From Cohnella ginsengisoli (GTDB lineage: Bacteria; Bacillota; Bacilli; Paenibacillales; Paenibacillaceae), in assembly GCF_029525555.1 (NCBI RefSeq), contig NZ_JAPDHZ010000006.1, positions 558,001 to 622,000 of the forward strand: DNA of 64,000 nt, given 5' to 3'. The notes beneath the pieces are model-generated. The model saw nothing but the letters and a program-made list of their open reading frames with translations. It had not been told where the DNA came from and did not search any database. The translations under genes were made by a program, and so were the position numbers. Shown in pieces: positions 17,147 to 24,974 of the stretch. How positions within the stretch are numbered: position 1 is the first letter of the stretch; each line of letters opens with the position of its first letter.

Positions 17147-17740
17147 ATGACTGACCAAGACCAAGCGTTGCCCGTCGCGGGCCAAGTCGAAAAAGCGCTG
17201 TCCGAGCTGGCCGAAGTCGCGGCTTTGGGCGCGGGGCAGATCGTCGTGCTGGGCGTCAGCACGAGCGAAGTGCAAGGCCGCCGGATCGGTACGTCCGGAG
17301 CGCCTGCCGTCGCCCGGGAGATCTACGAAGGCGTGCGGCGCGTCCGCGACCGGAAGGGTTTCGAGACGGTGTGGCAATGCTGCGAGCACTTGAACCGCGC
17401 GCTTGTGACCGAGCGAAGCTTGGCCGCGGCCCGGGGCTGGACGATCGTATCGGCTGTGCCGGTTCCGAAGGCCGGCGGCTCCATGGCGGCCTATGCTTAC
17501 GGCCAATTGACGGATCCTTGCCTCGTCGAGGCCGTCTCCGTCGATGCCGGGCTCGATATCGGCGAGACGCTGATCGGCATGCACCTGCGCCCGGTCGCCG
17601 TGCCGGTAAGACCGTCCGGCCGCTGGATCGGCGAGGCGCGCGTGACGATGGCTTACGCGCGGCCGAAGCTGATCGGCGGCGAGCGCGCGGTGTACGCGCC
17701 GCCTGCGACGCAGGCGCCTCCGTCGGGCACCTGCGACTGA
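17147..17740 (+). CDS. ywlG: UPF0340/TIGR01440 family protein YwlG
   Basis: 197 residues of the conserved Firmicute family UPF0340, found between rpiB and glyA in many Bacillales. Its biochemical role is not established. Conserved stretches: VVLGVSTSEVQGRRIGTSG, WQCCEHLNRALV and VPVPKAGGSMAAYAY, then LIGMHLRPVAVPVR near the end. Soluble, no signal peptide. Probably cotranscribed with rpiB; the repeat array begins only about 20 bp after its stop codon. Confidence 0.9.
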   Translation: MTDQDQALPVAGQVEKALSELAEVAALGAGQIVVLGVSTSEVQGRRIGTSGAPAVAREIYEGVRRVRDRKGFETVWQCCEHLNRALVTERSLAAARGWTIVSAVPVPKAGGSMAAYAYGQLTDPCLVEAVSVDAGLDIGETLIGMHLRPVAVPVRPSGRWIGEARVTMAYARPKLIGGERAVYAPPATQAPPSGTCD

Positions 17741-17759
17741 GTCGCCGTGGCCCGGCGTG

Positions 17760-18160
17760 CCGAGATAGCCGGAAGAACCGGCTAACGGCGCGCTAACCGG
17801 CCGAATCCGGCCGAGATAGCCGGAAAAACCGGCTAACGGCGCGCCGAACCGCCGCATCTGGGCCGAGATAGCCGGAAAAACCGGCTAACGGCGCGCTAAC
17901 CGGCCGAATCCGGCCGAGATAGCCGGAAAAACCGGCTAACGGCGCGCCGAACGGCCGCATCTGGGCCGAGATAGCCGGAAAAACCGGCTAAAGTCACGCC
18001 GAACGGCCGCATCTGGGCCGAGATAGCCGGAAAAACCGGCTAACGGCACGCCGAACCGCCGCATCTGGGCCGAGATAGCCGGAAAAACCGGCTAACGGCG
18101 CGCTAACCGGCCGAATCCGGCCGAGATAGCCGGAAAAACCGGCTAACGGCGCGCCGGGCC
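17760..18160. repeat. Eight-copy palindromic repeat array, 51/52 bp period
   Basis: GAGATAGCC starts at 17762, 17813, 17865, 17916, 17968, 18020, 18072 and 18123. Each copy holds the inverted repeat TAGCCGG-AAAAA-CCGGCTA (first copy has GAAGA in the loop). Two linker types alternate: one ending GCCGAATCCGGCC (51-bp unit) and one ending GCCGCATCTGGGCC (52-bp unit), in the order short, long, short, long, long, long, short. The period is close to five DNA turns. It occupies most of the 500-bp gap between ywlG and glyA. Confidence 0.95.
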
Positions 18161-18242
18161 TCGCGAACGCCAACGCCTTTTCACCCAACCATCCCTTACA
18201 AATACAAATAATCACTTTCCATATTCCTAAGGAGGACCACCC

Positions 18243-19493
18243 ATGACCGCCAATCTGCGCAAGCAAGATCCCGAGATCGTCAAAGCCCTTAACCTCGAGC
18301 TCGGCCGCCAACGCGACAACCTCGAGCTGATCGCATCCGAGAACATCGTAAGCGAAGCCGTTCTTGAAGCCATGGGCACCGTGCTCACGAACAAGTACGC
18401 CGAAGGGTACCCGGGCAAGCGTTACTACGGCGGCTGCGAGTACGTCGACATTCCCGAGGAGATCGCGCGCAATCGCGCCAAGGAACTGTTCGGCGCCGAG
18501 CATGCCAACGTGCAGCCGCACTCCGGCGCGCAGGCGAACCTCGCCGTCTACCTCGCCGCGCTGCAGCCCGGCGACACCGTGCTCGGCATGAACCTGGCGC
18601 ACGGCGGTCATCTGACGCACGGCAGCCCGGTCAACGCATCGGGCATCCTGTACAACTTCGTCGCTTATGGCGTTGACGAGTCGACGTTCACGATCAACTA
18701 CGACGAAGTCCGCAAAGCCGCGTTCAAGCACCGTCCCCGCATGATCGTCGCCGGCGCGAGCGCTTATCCGCGTATTATCGACTTCGAAGCACTCGGTCAG
18801 ATCGCCAGCGACGTAGGCGCGCTGTTCATGGTCGACATGGCGCACATCGCCGGTCTCGTGGCAGGCGGCCAGCACCCGAGCCCGGTGCCGCACGCGCACT
18901 TCGTCACGACGACCACGCACAAGACGCTGCGCGGCCCGCGCGGCGGCCTGATCCTCTGCACCAAGCCTTGGGCGGCGGCCATCGACAAGGCCGTATTCCC
19001 CGGCACGCAGGGCGGCCCGCTTATGCACACGATCGCGGCCAAGGCCGTTGCGCTCGGCGAAGCGCTGCAGCCGTCCTTCAAGGACTACGCGGCAAACGTC
19101 GTGACCAATGCCAAGGCGCTTGCCGAGTCGCTGACCGCTGAGGGCATCAACCTGGTCTCCGGCGGCACGGACAACCACCTGATGCTCGTGGACACTCGCA
19201 ACCTGAACATTACGGGCAAGGATGCCGAGCACGTGCTCGACTCCGTGGGCATTACCGTCAACAAGAACGCGATCCCGTTCGATCCGACGAGCCCGTTCAT
19301 CACGAGCGGCATCCGCATCGGCACGCCGGCCGTTACTTCGCGCGGCATGGACGCCGCGGCGATGAAAAAGATCGGCCAAGCGATCGCCATCACGCTGAAG
19401 AACGCCAAGGATGAGACCAAGCTGGAAGAAGCGCGCAAGCTGGTACGCGAGCTCGCCGCGCAATATCCGCTGTACCAAGGTCTTGAATACTAA
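18243..19493 (+). CDS. glyA: Serine hydroxymethyltransferase
   Basis: PLP enzyme converting serine and tetrahydrofolate to glycine and methylene-tetrahydrofolate, the main source of one-carbon units. 416 residues, full length. Motifs: LIASENIVSEAVLEAMG, NVQPHSGAQANLAVYLA and TTTTHKTLRGPRGGLIL, with the PLP-binding lysine at residue 227. TAAGGAGGA precedes the ATG. It is the last gene of the rpiB-ywlG-glyA group led by the ZTP riboswitch, but the eight-copy repeat array lies between ywlG and glyA and may affect read-through. A terminator follows. Confidence 0.97.
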   Translation: MTANLRKQDPEIVKALNLELGRQRDNLELIASENIVSEAVLEAMGTVLTNKYAEGYPGKRYYGGCEYVDIPEEIARNRAKELFGAEHANVQPHSGAQANLAVYLAALQPGDTVLGMNLAHGGHLTHGSPVNASGILYNFVAYGVDESTFTINYDEVRKAAFKHRPRMIVAGASAYPRIIDFEALGQIASDVGALFMVDMAHIAGLVAGGQHPSPVPHAHFVTTTTHKTLRGPRGGLILCTKPWAAAIDKAVFPGTQGGPLMHTIAAKAVALGEALQPSFKDYAANVVTNAKALAESLTAEGINLVSGGTDNHLMLVDTRNLNITGKDAEHVLDSVGITVNKNAIPFDPTSPFITSGIRIGTPAVTSRGMDAAAMKKIGQAIAITLKNAKDETKLEEARKLVRELAAQYPLYQGLEY

Positions 19494-19529
19494 GATAAGT
19501 ACCGTCCAAGTCTCCTAAAAACAGGTACA

Positions 19530-19576
19530 GGCGCCCAATTTTGACCTTTCGAGGTCGAATTGGGCGCCGTTTGTTT
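19530..19576 (+). terminator. Terminator after glyA
   Basis: GGCGCCCAATT and AATTGGGCGCC with an inner GACC/GGTC pair make a long hairpin (19530-19568), followed by GTTTGTTT. Confidence 0.8.
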
Positions 19577-19603
19577 GACGATTCGGGGCATTCGGTATAA
19601 ACT
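19575..19603 (+). promoter_or_regulatory. Sigma-A-like promoter before the c-di-AMP riboswitch
   Basis: TTGACG (19575-19580) and TAAACT (19598-19603) with 17 bp between them, immediately before the aptamer. TATAAA at 19596 is an alternative -10. Confidence 0.55.
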
Positions 19604-19607
19604 AAGT

Positions 19608-19746
19608 GTACGCTTAATTCCCGGTATCGGCCGGGAAACGGGGGGAACCGAATCTTTATGGGGCGAATTGAAGCCTTTATCAGGCTTCATAGGGTACCAT
19701 CTTATCCGAGTCCGTCAGCTAACCTCGTAGGCAGTGGATGGGTCAC
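19608..19746 (+). promoter_or_regulatory. Cyclic di-AMP (ydaO-yuaA) riboswitch
   Basis: The hallmark blocks of this RNA are present in order: CGCTTAATTCC (19611), GGGAAACGG and GAACCGA, TGGGGCGAAT, ATAGGGTACC, and the most conserved block CCGTCAGCTAACCTCGTAGG at 19711-19730. It binds c-di-AMP, usually as an OFF switch for potassium transport and cell-wall genes. The first G run has six G where five are usual, consistent with the +1 homopolymer pattern elsewhere. Confidence 0.9.
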
Positions 19747-19799
19747 ATCTAATTTATTGAAGCTTGAATGACCCTCGCCGGGTCTTTTGGCGTCTCTAC

Positions 19800-19857
19800 A
19801 AGACCCCTCTGTCTGGCTAAGCGTATTGCGCGCGCCTGATGCAGAAGGGTCTTTTCT
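19800..19857 (+). terminator. Terminator downstream of the c-di-AMP aptamer
   Basis: AAGACCC (19800) pairs with GGGTCTT (19847-19853) and CTCTG with CAGA-A, followed by TTTT. A smaller hairpin, GACCC-TCGCC-GGGTC with TTTT, lies at 19770-19787. Either may be the switch's expression platform. Confidence 0.65.
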
Positions 19858-19905
19858 GTCCTTCGGGGCGTGTCGACTTTAGACCGGGAGAAGGAGGAAT
19901 TCACG

Positions 19906-20985
19906 TTGGCCATGCCGGAATTCGCCAGAAACATGGACCAAGACGCTGCCGCTCCTGTTTGCACGACCGCGAATACGTATTATCATAGCCTCATCGACTG
20001 GGGCGACGCGAACGATCCGCTCCGCAAGCTGCTGTCCCCATCCCTGCCGGCGGCCGGCGGCAAGGGGATCTGGGGCGCCTCGGACGACGAAGCCGACTAT
20101 TTGGCCCAAGGTTATCGCCATAAGTTTCGGACGTCCGCGTTTCTGATGCTTCCCGAGACGGAGGCCGAAGAGGGCATTTCGCCAGCGCTTGAATATGTAG
20201 CGGCCCACCCGGAGATCCGGCAGGTGATCCTGGCCGGCGGCGACTGCTTCAAACTTCCCACGCTCAAGTTGCGCAGGCTGATCCAGAATCTGCGGGCGAT
20301 CCCCCATGTGGGGATCATTCGTCTTAGCACGCGCATGCCGGTCATGGATCCGATACGCATCTCGGACGACCTCGGCTTGCTGCGATTGATCCGCGAATTT
20401 TCCACGCCTTCGAAGCCGCTGTACCTGATGGCGCACATCCATCATCCCCGAGAGATGACGGATCAAGCGATCCGGGCGTTTCGCTCGCTCGGCGACGCCG
20501 GGGCCGTCATCGTGAACCGGACGCCGATCCTGGGCGGGATCAACGACGCGCCGGAGCTGCTGGGCGAACTGCTGGAGCGCCTCGAGCTTGCGGGCGTGAC
20601 GCCCTATTACTTTTTCGTCGATCGTCCGAGCGAGGCGAGTGCCGAGTTTGCGGTGCCGCTGGCCAAGGCGTACCGGCTGGTCGAGGAAGCCAAGCTGACG
20701 ACGGCGGGACTCGGGCGGCGTGCGCGCCTCGCGATCAATCATGACGCGGGCTTCACCGAGGTGCTGGCCGTCGAGGGCGGCAAAGCCTATCTGAAGTTCC
20801 ATGCTTCGCCTGACGACGACGCGGGCAAGTTCATCACGGCGGACTGTCCCGAAGACGCGCTGTGGCTGACCGAACTGCCGGGCAGCGAATCGAAGATCGG
20901 GGCGCTGCGGATCGATTGGACGGACTCCGAAGATTACGGGCTCCATACTTCTTACGTCAAGCGGCCTTATCAGATCGGGGACTGA
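19906..20985 (+). CDS. KamA-like radical SAM homologue lacking the 4Fe-4S motif
   Basis: Clearly related to lysine 2,3-aminomutase/EpmB-type proteins: WGDANDPLRKLLSPS, AQGYRHKFRTSAFLM, ISPALEYVAAHPEIRQVI followed by AGGD, IPHVGIIRLSTRMPVMDPIR and NRTPILGGINDAPELL. In true members the stretch after the HK(Y/F)RT...LLL segment holds CxxxCxxC for the radical-SAM cluster; here FLMLPETEAEEGISPALEYV runs straight through and about 20 residues, including all three cysteines, are missing in frame. The only cysteines are elsewhere. It is therefore unlikely to cleave SAM. TTG 19906 is preferred because AAGGAGG lies 8 bp upstream; a GTG at 19870 is possible. It is preceded by a c-di-AMP riboswitch. Confidence 0.85.
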   Translation: MAMPEFARNMDQDAAAPVCTTANTYYHSLIDWGDANDPLRKLLSPSLPAAGGKGIWGASDDEADYLAQGYRHKFRTSAFLMLPETEAEEGISPALEYVAAHPEIRQVILAGGDCFKLPTLKLRRLIQNLRAIPHVGIIRLSTRMPVMDPIRISDDLGLLRLIREFSTPSKPLYLMAHIHHPREMTDQAIRAFRSLGDAGAVIVNRTPILGGINDAPELLGELLERLELAGVTPYYFFVDRPSEASAEFAVPLAKAYRLVEEAKLTTAGLGRRARLAINHDAGFTEVLAVEGGKAYLKFHASPDDDAGKFITADCPEDALWLTELPGSESKIGALRIDWTDSEDYGLHTSYVKRPYQIGD

Positions 20986-21082
20986 CCGACAGCCTTTCGC
21001 GCCATACATTCGGCTTTGCCTTTCGAGGCGGGCCGGATGTATATTTATTTTACGGATACTCGCGCGTCTTCGGGGGAAATGT

Positions 21083-21108
21083 TGAAACGGTCGGCCTGCG
21101 TCCGCGTA
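21083..21108 (+). promoter_or_regulatory. Sigma-W-type (ECF) promoter of the pspA operon
   Basis: TGAAAC (21083-21088), exactly 16 bp, CGTA (21105-21108): the sigma-W consensus of B. subtilis, where pspA is a known sigma-W target. It lies 49 bp before the pspA start. Confidence 0.75.
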
Positions 21109-21156
21109 ATACATTACATAGCCGCGAACAAGCGGACAAGAGGAGGATTCGTGTAA

Positions 21157-21825
21157 ATGTCTATTTTCAAACGGCTGCGCGATCTCACGCTGTCTAACGT
21201 ATATGCCCTGATCGAAAAGGCGGAAGACCCGGTCAAAATGACCGATCAATATCTGCGCGACATGGCGGAGGATCTTGAGGATGCCGAGAAGGCGGTCGCA
21301 GCCCAGATCGCGATCGAGAAACGCTTCAAGCAGTTGTACGAGGAGCAATCGGCGCTCGTCGCCAAACGCGAGGAGCAGGCGAATATCGCGGCGCAGGCCA
21401 AGAATATTGACCTGGCCCGTCGCGCGCTCGAAGAGAAGAAAGCTGCTGAGATTAAAGTCGGCGAGTACAAAGCCAGCTACGAGCAGAACAAGCAAGCCGC
21501 GGACAATCTCCGCCTGAAGCTCGACGAGATGCGCAAGCAGTTCACCGAGCTGAAAAACCGGCGCGAGACGCTGGTTGCCCGCGCCAACGCGGCGAAGGCG
21601 CAAGCCGGCATCAACAAGGCGATGGCGGGCTTCGGCACCGACACCGCGATGTCGGGACTCAGCCGGATGGAAGAGAAGGTACGGCAAATGGAAGCGCACG
21701 CCGAGGCGACCGAAGAGCTCAGCCAGTCCAAGGGCAAGTCGCTTGACGACGAGTTCGCGGCGCTTGGCAAGGACAAAGCGGTCGAGGATGAATTGGCGGC
21801 TTTGATGAAAAAATACGAGAGCTAA
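21157..21825 (+). CDS. pspA: PspA/IM30 (LiaH-like) envelope stress protein
   Basis: 222 residues, nearly all coiled-coil helix, starting MSIFKRLRDLTLSNVYALIE as in the PspA/LiaH/Vipp1 family. These proteins form large assemblies on the inner face of the membrane and limit damage during envelope stress. Conserved early motif EDPVKMTDQYLRDMAEDLED. It heads a run with three further genes (DUF350, DUF4178, DUF4247) and is preceded by a sigma-W-type promoter; a hairpin with a T run just after it probably lowers expression of the rest. Confidence 0.95.
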   Translation: MSIFKRLRDLTLSNVYALIEKAEDPVKMTDQYLRDMAEDLEDAEKAVAAQIAIEKRFKQLYEEQSALVAKREEQANIAAQAKNIDLARRALEEKKAAEIKVGEYKASYEQNKQAADNLRLKLDEMRKQFTELKNRRETLVARANAAKAQAGINKAMAGFGTDTAMSGLSRMEEKVRQMEAHAEATEELSQSKGKSLDDEFAALGKDKAVEDELAALMKKYES

Positions 21826-21836
21826 GGCGATCGAAG

Positions 21837-21867
21837 AGGACTCCCCCCGCGGGGTCCTTTTTTTCAA
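21837..21867 (+). terminator. Terminator/attenuator after pspA
   Basis: AGGACTCC and GGGGTCCT pair around CCCCGC, followed by seven T. The following three genes lack an obvious promoter, so it may be a partial terminator. Confidence 0.7.
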
Positions 21868-21993
21868 ACGCCCATCTAAGCTAAAATAAGGTAGGAATTT
21901 CATGGCGCCTCCGAAACGGAGCGCTTCGGGCGGCTCGTTCCCGCGGGGGACGGGGAACCGCCCGGTTTATCCGCGGGAGGAGAGACGTTAACA

Positions 21994-22398
21994 GTGACGA
22001 TTGAAAACGTGGTCGGCACGCTGCTGTGGACGGCGGCGGGCGCGGTGCTTCTGTTCATTCTCATGGGCATCGACGCTTATTTTACCAAGTACAAGGACAT
22101 GGCCGAGATGAAGCGGGGCAACACGGCGGTAGCTGTCCGCTTCGTATTGAAGCTTGTGGCGCAGGGGTATATCCTTTCCCGCTCGATCGTGACGTCCGAC
22201 GATCTTGGGGAGGCGCTGCTCGTTTCCTTCATTTCGTTCGTGATTCTGTTCGTGCTTGAGTGGATCGTCGAGCTGGCGTTCCGGAAAATCGGGGACTTGC
22301 GCTTGGACGAAGGCGTACGGGACGGCATCGTAGGGCACGGGCTGATCGCGGGCTCCCTGCATCTGGTCGGTGCGATGATCATCGGCTCGTGCCTGTAA
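21994..22398 (+). CDS. DUF350 membrane protein
   Basis: 134 residues with four hydrophobic segments (VVGTLLWTAAGAVLLFILMG, AVRFVLKLVAQGYIL, ALLVSFISFVILFVLEWIVE, GLIAGSLHLVGAMIIGSCL), matching the DUF350/YjfL family of unknown function. GTG start at 21994 after GGAGGAGAG. DUF350, DUF4178 and DUF4247 genes often occur together, sometimes with PspA and polyamine-type aminopropyltransferase genes, so a membrane-stress or bioenergetic role is inferred from context only. Confidence 0.88.
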   Translation: MTIENVVGTLLWTAAGAVLLFILMGIDAYFTKYKDMAEMKRGNTAVAVRFVLKLVAQGYILSRSIVTSDDLGEALLVSFISFVILFVLEWIVELAFRKIGDLRLDEGVRDGIVGHGLIAGSLHLVGAMIIGSCL

Positions 22399-22422
22399 GG
22401 CTGCGGGAGAGGAGGACAAGAG

Positions 22423-22938
22423 ATGAGCCTGTTCAAACGGGTTAAAAATATTTTGAAAAAAGCCGAGCCGCTTCCGCAAGAGCGAAGCGTATTGACGATG
22501 GGCCCCGGGGACGTATGCGAGGTGTCCCTTGTCACTTACCAGGTGACCGGGCGCACGAAGCCGACGGCCCGCAACGAAGTCTGGCTGACGCTTCGGGATG
22601 GCGCGGACGTCCGCTACTTGAACATCGAGCAGCGGCTCGATATGTCATATTCCATATTTAACACGATCGACGGCCGCCTCGATTCGATGGACGAAGTCCC
22701 GGCGCATATCGAGCTGGACGGCATCGATTACCACCTGGAAGACCAGTACAGCACGCGGATCGTCGAGTCGGGCAGCACGCCCTTTACCTCGGCTGGAGGC
22801 GAGCTCTACGTGTGGCGTTTTCAATCGGACGGGCGCAAGCTGCTCCGGATCGAGTGGCAGGACGGGCGCTTCATGCTGTATGAAGGCGAGAGCGTGCTGC
22901 CTGGCGACGTCGAGTGGCTGAGAGGAAGCGGACGATGA
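22423..22938 (+). CDS. DUF4178 protein
   Basis: 171 residues, soluble, beta-rich. Recognisable DUF4178 sequence: VLTMGPGDVCEVSLVTYQVT, then WLTLRDGADVRYLNIEQR and YVWRFQSDGRKLLRIEWQDG. Short N-terminal basic segment (MSLFKRVKNILKKAEP) similar in style to the start of PspA. Function unknown. The stop codon overlaps the next start (ATGA at 22935-22938), indicating translational coupling to the DUF4247 gene. Ribosome site GAGAGGAGGAC upstream. Confidence 0.88.
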   Translation: MSLFKRVKNILKKAEPLPQERSVLTMGPGDVCEVSLVTYQVTGRTKPTARNEVWLTLRDGADVRYLNIEQRLDMSYSIFNTIDGRLDSMDEVPAHIELDGIDYHLEDQYSTRIVESGSTPFTSAGGELYVWRFQSDGRKLLRIEWQDGRFMLYEGESVLPGDVEWLRGSGR

Positions 22939-23714
22939 GCGGTCCGTCACGCAGGCGATCCGGCCGCGGATGGCTGCGTTCTTCCATTCATCTGACCGTC
23001 ATGCTGGCGCTCGTCGCGACGCTGCTGTCCGCATGCGGATCGAGCCTGAACGTCCAGGAGACTTATCCGCTCGAATCGGTTAGCGGCAGCGGCAGTCAGA
23101 CTTCCTACGTCTACAGGGCGGCGGGCGAGACGGTTCAGGAGGTCGCGACGGCGCTCGAGGCCAAGAAGAAGCCCCAGCAGGTGTCCAAGGACGACCCCGA
23201 GCATATGTTCCTCGTCTATTCGGATCAGATCATTCACGTGCAAAAAGATCCGAACAAGCCGGAGGACAGCCTGGTCGAGGTCGACTCCAAGGAGTACGTG
23301 CGGCAGAACTACAGTCCGTCTTTCCTGGAGGGCTACCTGCTCGCGAGCCTGATCGGCAATCTGTTCGATTCGTCGAGAGGCGGCTATTACGGCGACTATC
23401 GCGGCTACGGCAGCCAGAAATCGTATCCGCCGACTACGGGCACCTACCGTACGCCGACGGTCAGCGACCAGAAAGTCGCGCCGCCGCTCACGGTGGACAA
23501 AAAAGGATCGATCTTCAAGCGCGGCGGCTCGTCGGGCTCCAGCGGCAGCGTAGGCTCCGACGGACTTTTCGGCAAGAAAAAATCGTCGACCGGCAGCATC
23601 ACCCGCGACGGTACGAGCAGCTCCGGCAGCAAGTCGGGCTCGAGCTTCAAGCCGCGAAAGACGACGAAGCCGCGAACGAGCTTCGGCGGATCGGGACGCA
23701 TCAGGCGACGATGA
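22935..23714 (+). CDS. DUF4247 lipoprotein
   Basis: 259 residues. Signal peptide with lipobox (SIHLTVMLALVATLLSAC, Cys at about 33), then a folded DUF4247 part (VQEVATALEAKKKPQQVSKD, MFLVYSDQIIHVQKDP, SPSFLEGYLLASLIGNLF) and a long C-terminal Gly/Ser/Lys low-complexity tail ending GGSGRIRRR. Probably anchored outside the membrane with a flexible basic tail. The ATG at 22935 overlaps the DUF4178 stop. Last gene of the pspA group; a strong terminator follows. Confidence 0.88.
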   Translation: MSGPSRRRSGRGWLRSSIHLTVMLALVATLLSACGSSLNVQETYPLESVSGSGSQTSYVYRAAGETVQEVATALEAKKKPQQVSKDDPEHMFLVYSDQIIHVQKDPNKPEDSLVEVDSKEYVRQNYSPSFLEGYLLASLIGNLFDSSRGGYYGDYRGYGSQKSYPPTTGTYRTPTVSDQKVAPPLTVDKKGSIFKRGGSSGSSGSVGSDGLFGKKKSSTGSITRDGTSSSGSKSGSSFKPRKTTKPRTSFGGSGRIRRR

Positions 23715-23756
23715 CGGCCTGGACCGGAGACTAACAAAACAGTATGGCGTGAAGCA

Positions 23757-23805
23757 CGCGCCGCTTGTTCCCTCAGTTCGAATGATGGGAGCGGGCGGCG
23801 TTTTT
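23757..23805 (+). terminator. Terminator after the pspA group
   Basis: CGCCGC (23759-23764) and GCGGCG (23795-23800), with TCCC/GGGA inside, followed by TTTTT. Confidence 0.8.
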
Positions 23806-23863
23806 GGTTTTTACTCAGACCGTGTAAATGAGCGATGAATCGATGGCGGAAATGGCGGCGCAT

Positions 23864-23900
23864 CATAAAAGCCGACGCGGTGACAAGTCCGCGCCGGCTT
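23864..23900 (-). terminator. Terminator after namA
   Basis: On the minus strand AAGCCGGCGCGG and CCGCGTCGGCTT form a 12-bp stem around an 8-base loop, ending in TTTT. Confidence 0.78.
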
Positions 23901-23914
23901 AGAAAAGGCGTTAT

Positions 23915-24961
23915 TCAGCGATGTCCGTAGTAGCCCCGCTCGTACGCCTTCGCGAATAGATCGGTCTTGCCGTCGAGACGGCGGAGCGCGTCGATCGCCC
24001 AATATGGATTGCGCAGCATGGCGCGGCCGATCATGGCAAGGTCGGCGTCGCCGGATGCGACGACGTGCTCGGCAAGCTCGGGATCGTCCAGCATGCCGAC
24101 GGCGCTGACAGGGACGCCAAGCGCTTCCTTCAGAGCGCGGGCGAAAGGGACTTGGTAGCCCGGGTAGTTTCCTGGCGTGCCCTTCACCGCCGGGCCGCCT
24201 TCGCCCCCGGTGGAAACGTCGAACATGTCGACGCCGGCATCGCGGTATGCGCGCGCGATTTCGAGCATGTGATCAAGGCCGTAGGCATACTCGGCGTACT
24301 CGATCGCGGATACGCGCATGAGCAGCGGCATATCGGGCGGCAGAACGGCCTTGACGGCCTTAATGACTTCGACGCCGAATTTGGCTTTGTCGCGTCCGAA
24401 TTCATCGTCCCGCTTGTTGATGCCCGGCGAGTGGAATTGATGGATCAGGTAGCCGTGCGCGCCGTGCAGCTGGATCGTATCGAAGCCGGCTTGAACCGCG
24501 CGGGCTGCGGCATCGGCGAACTTGCCGACCAACGCCCAGGCTTCTTCGGTGCCGAGGGCGCGGGGCTGCTTGGCCGTGTTGTCGAACGGCTCGCTCCAGG
24601 GGCCGACCGGCGGTTCCGCGTCCAATGCTTTGCGCCCCGCATGCGCGATCTGGACGCCGATCTTGGCGCCGTGCTTGTGGACTTCGTCTACGATGCGACG
24701 GTAAGCGGGGATCTGCTCATCCGACCACAGTCCGAGATCCCGGTTCGAGATGCGGCCGTCCGGCTCGACGTCCGTCATCTCGACGAGGATAAGTCCGGCG
24801 CCGCCGACGGCGCGGGAGACGTAGTGAACGAAGTGCCAGTCGTTAGGGGCGCCGTCCTCGGCTTCGACGGAGTATTGGCACATCGGGCTCATGGCGACGC
24901 GGTTGCGGAGCGTCAGCCCCTTTAACGTAAAAGGGGATCCAAGCTGGCTCATCGACTTCAC
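23915..24961 (-). CDS. namA: NADPH dehydrogenase, old yellow enzyme (NamA/YqjM type)
   Basis: FMN enzyme that reduces activated C=C bonds of electrophiles using NADPH, often in electrophile or oxidative stress. 348 residues. YqjM-class marks: FTLKGLTLRNRVAMSPMCQY with the redox-tuning cysteine, LIHQFHSP after the substrate-binding HGAHGY pair of histidines, NKRDDEFG, and the C-terminal arginine-containing YERGYYGHR. GTG 24961 or ATG 24952 could be the start. A good sigma-A promoter and a palindrome lie just upstream, suggesting regulated expression. Confidence 0.93.
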   Translation of the reverse strand: MKSMSQLGSPFTLKGLTLRNRVAMSPMCQYSVEAEDGAPNDWHFVHYVSRAVGGAGLILVEMTDVEPDGRISNRDLGLWSDEQIPAYRRIVDEVHKHGAKIGVQIAHAGRKALDAEPPVGPWSEPFDNTAKQPRALGTEEAWALVGKFADAAARAVQAGFDTIQLHGAHGYLIHQFHSPGINKRDDEFGRDKAKFGVEVIKAVKAVLPPDMPLLMRVSAIEYAEYAYGLDHMLEIARAYRDAGVDMFDVSTGGEGGPAVKGTPGNYPGYQVPFARALKEALGVPVSAVGMLDDPELAEHVVASGDADLAMIGRAMLRNPYWAIDALRRLDGKTDLFAKAYERGYYGHR

Positions 24962-24974
24962 TCGCTTTCTTATT

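Noticed and set aside
17760..18160. CRISPR array
   Set aside because: The period is regular, but the intervals are not unique spacers: only two linker sequences alternate. The repeats are short palindromes and no cas gene is nearby.
19879..21903. A 674-codon open frame on the minus strand over the KamA-like and pspA genes
   Set aside because: It mirrors two real genes on the plus strand; GC-rich codon use keeps the opposite strand open. No family is recognisable and it has no ribosome site.
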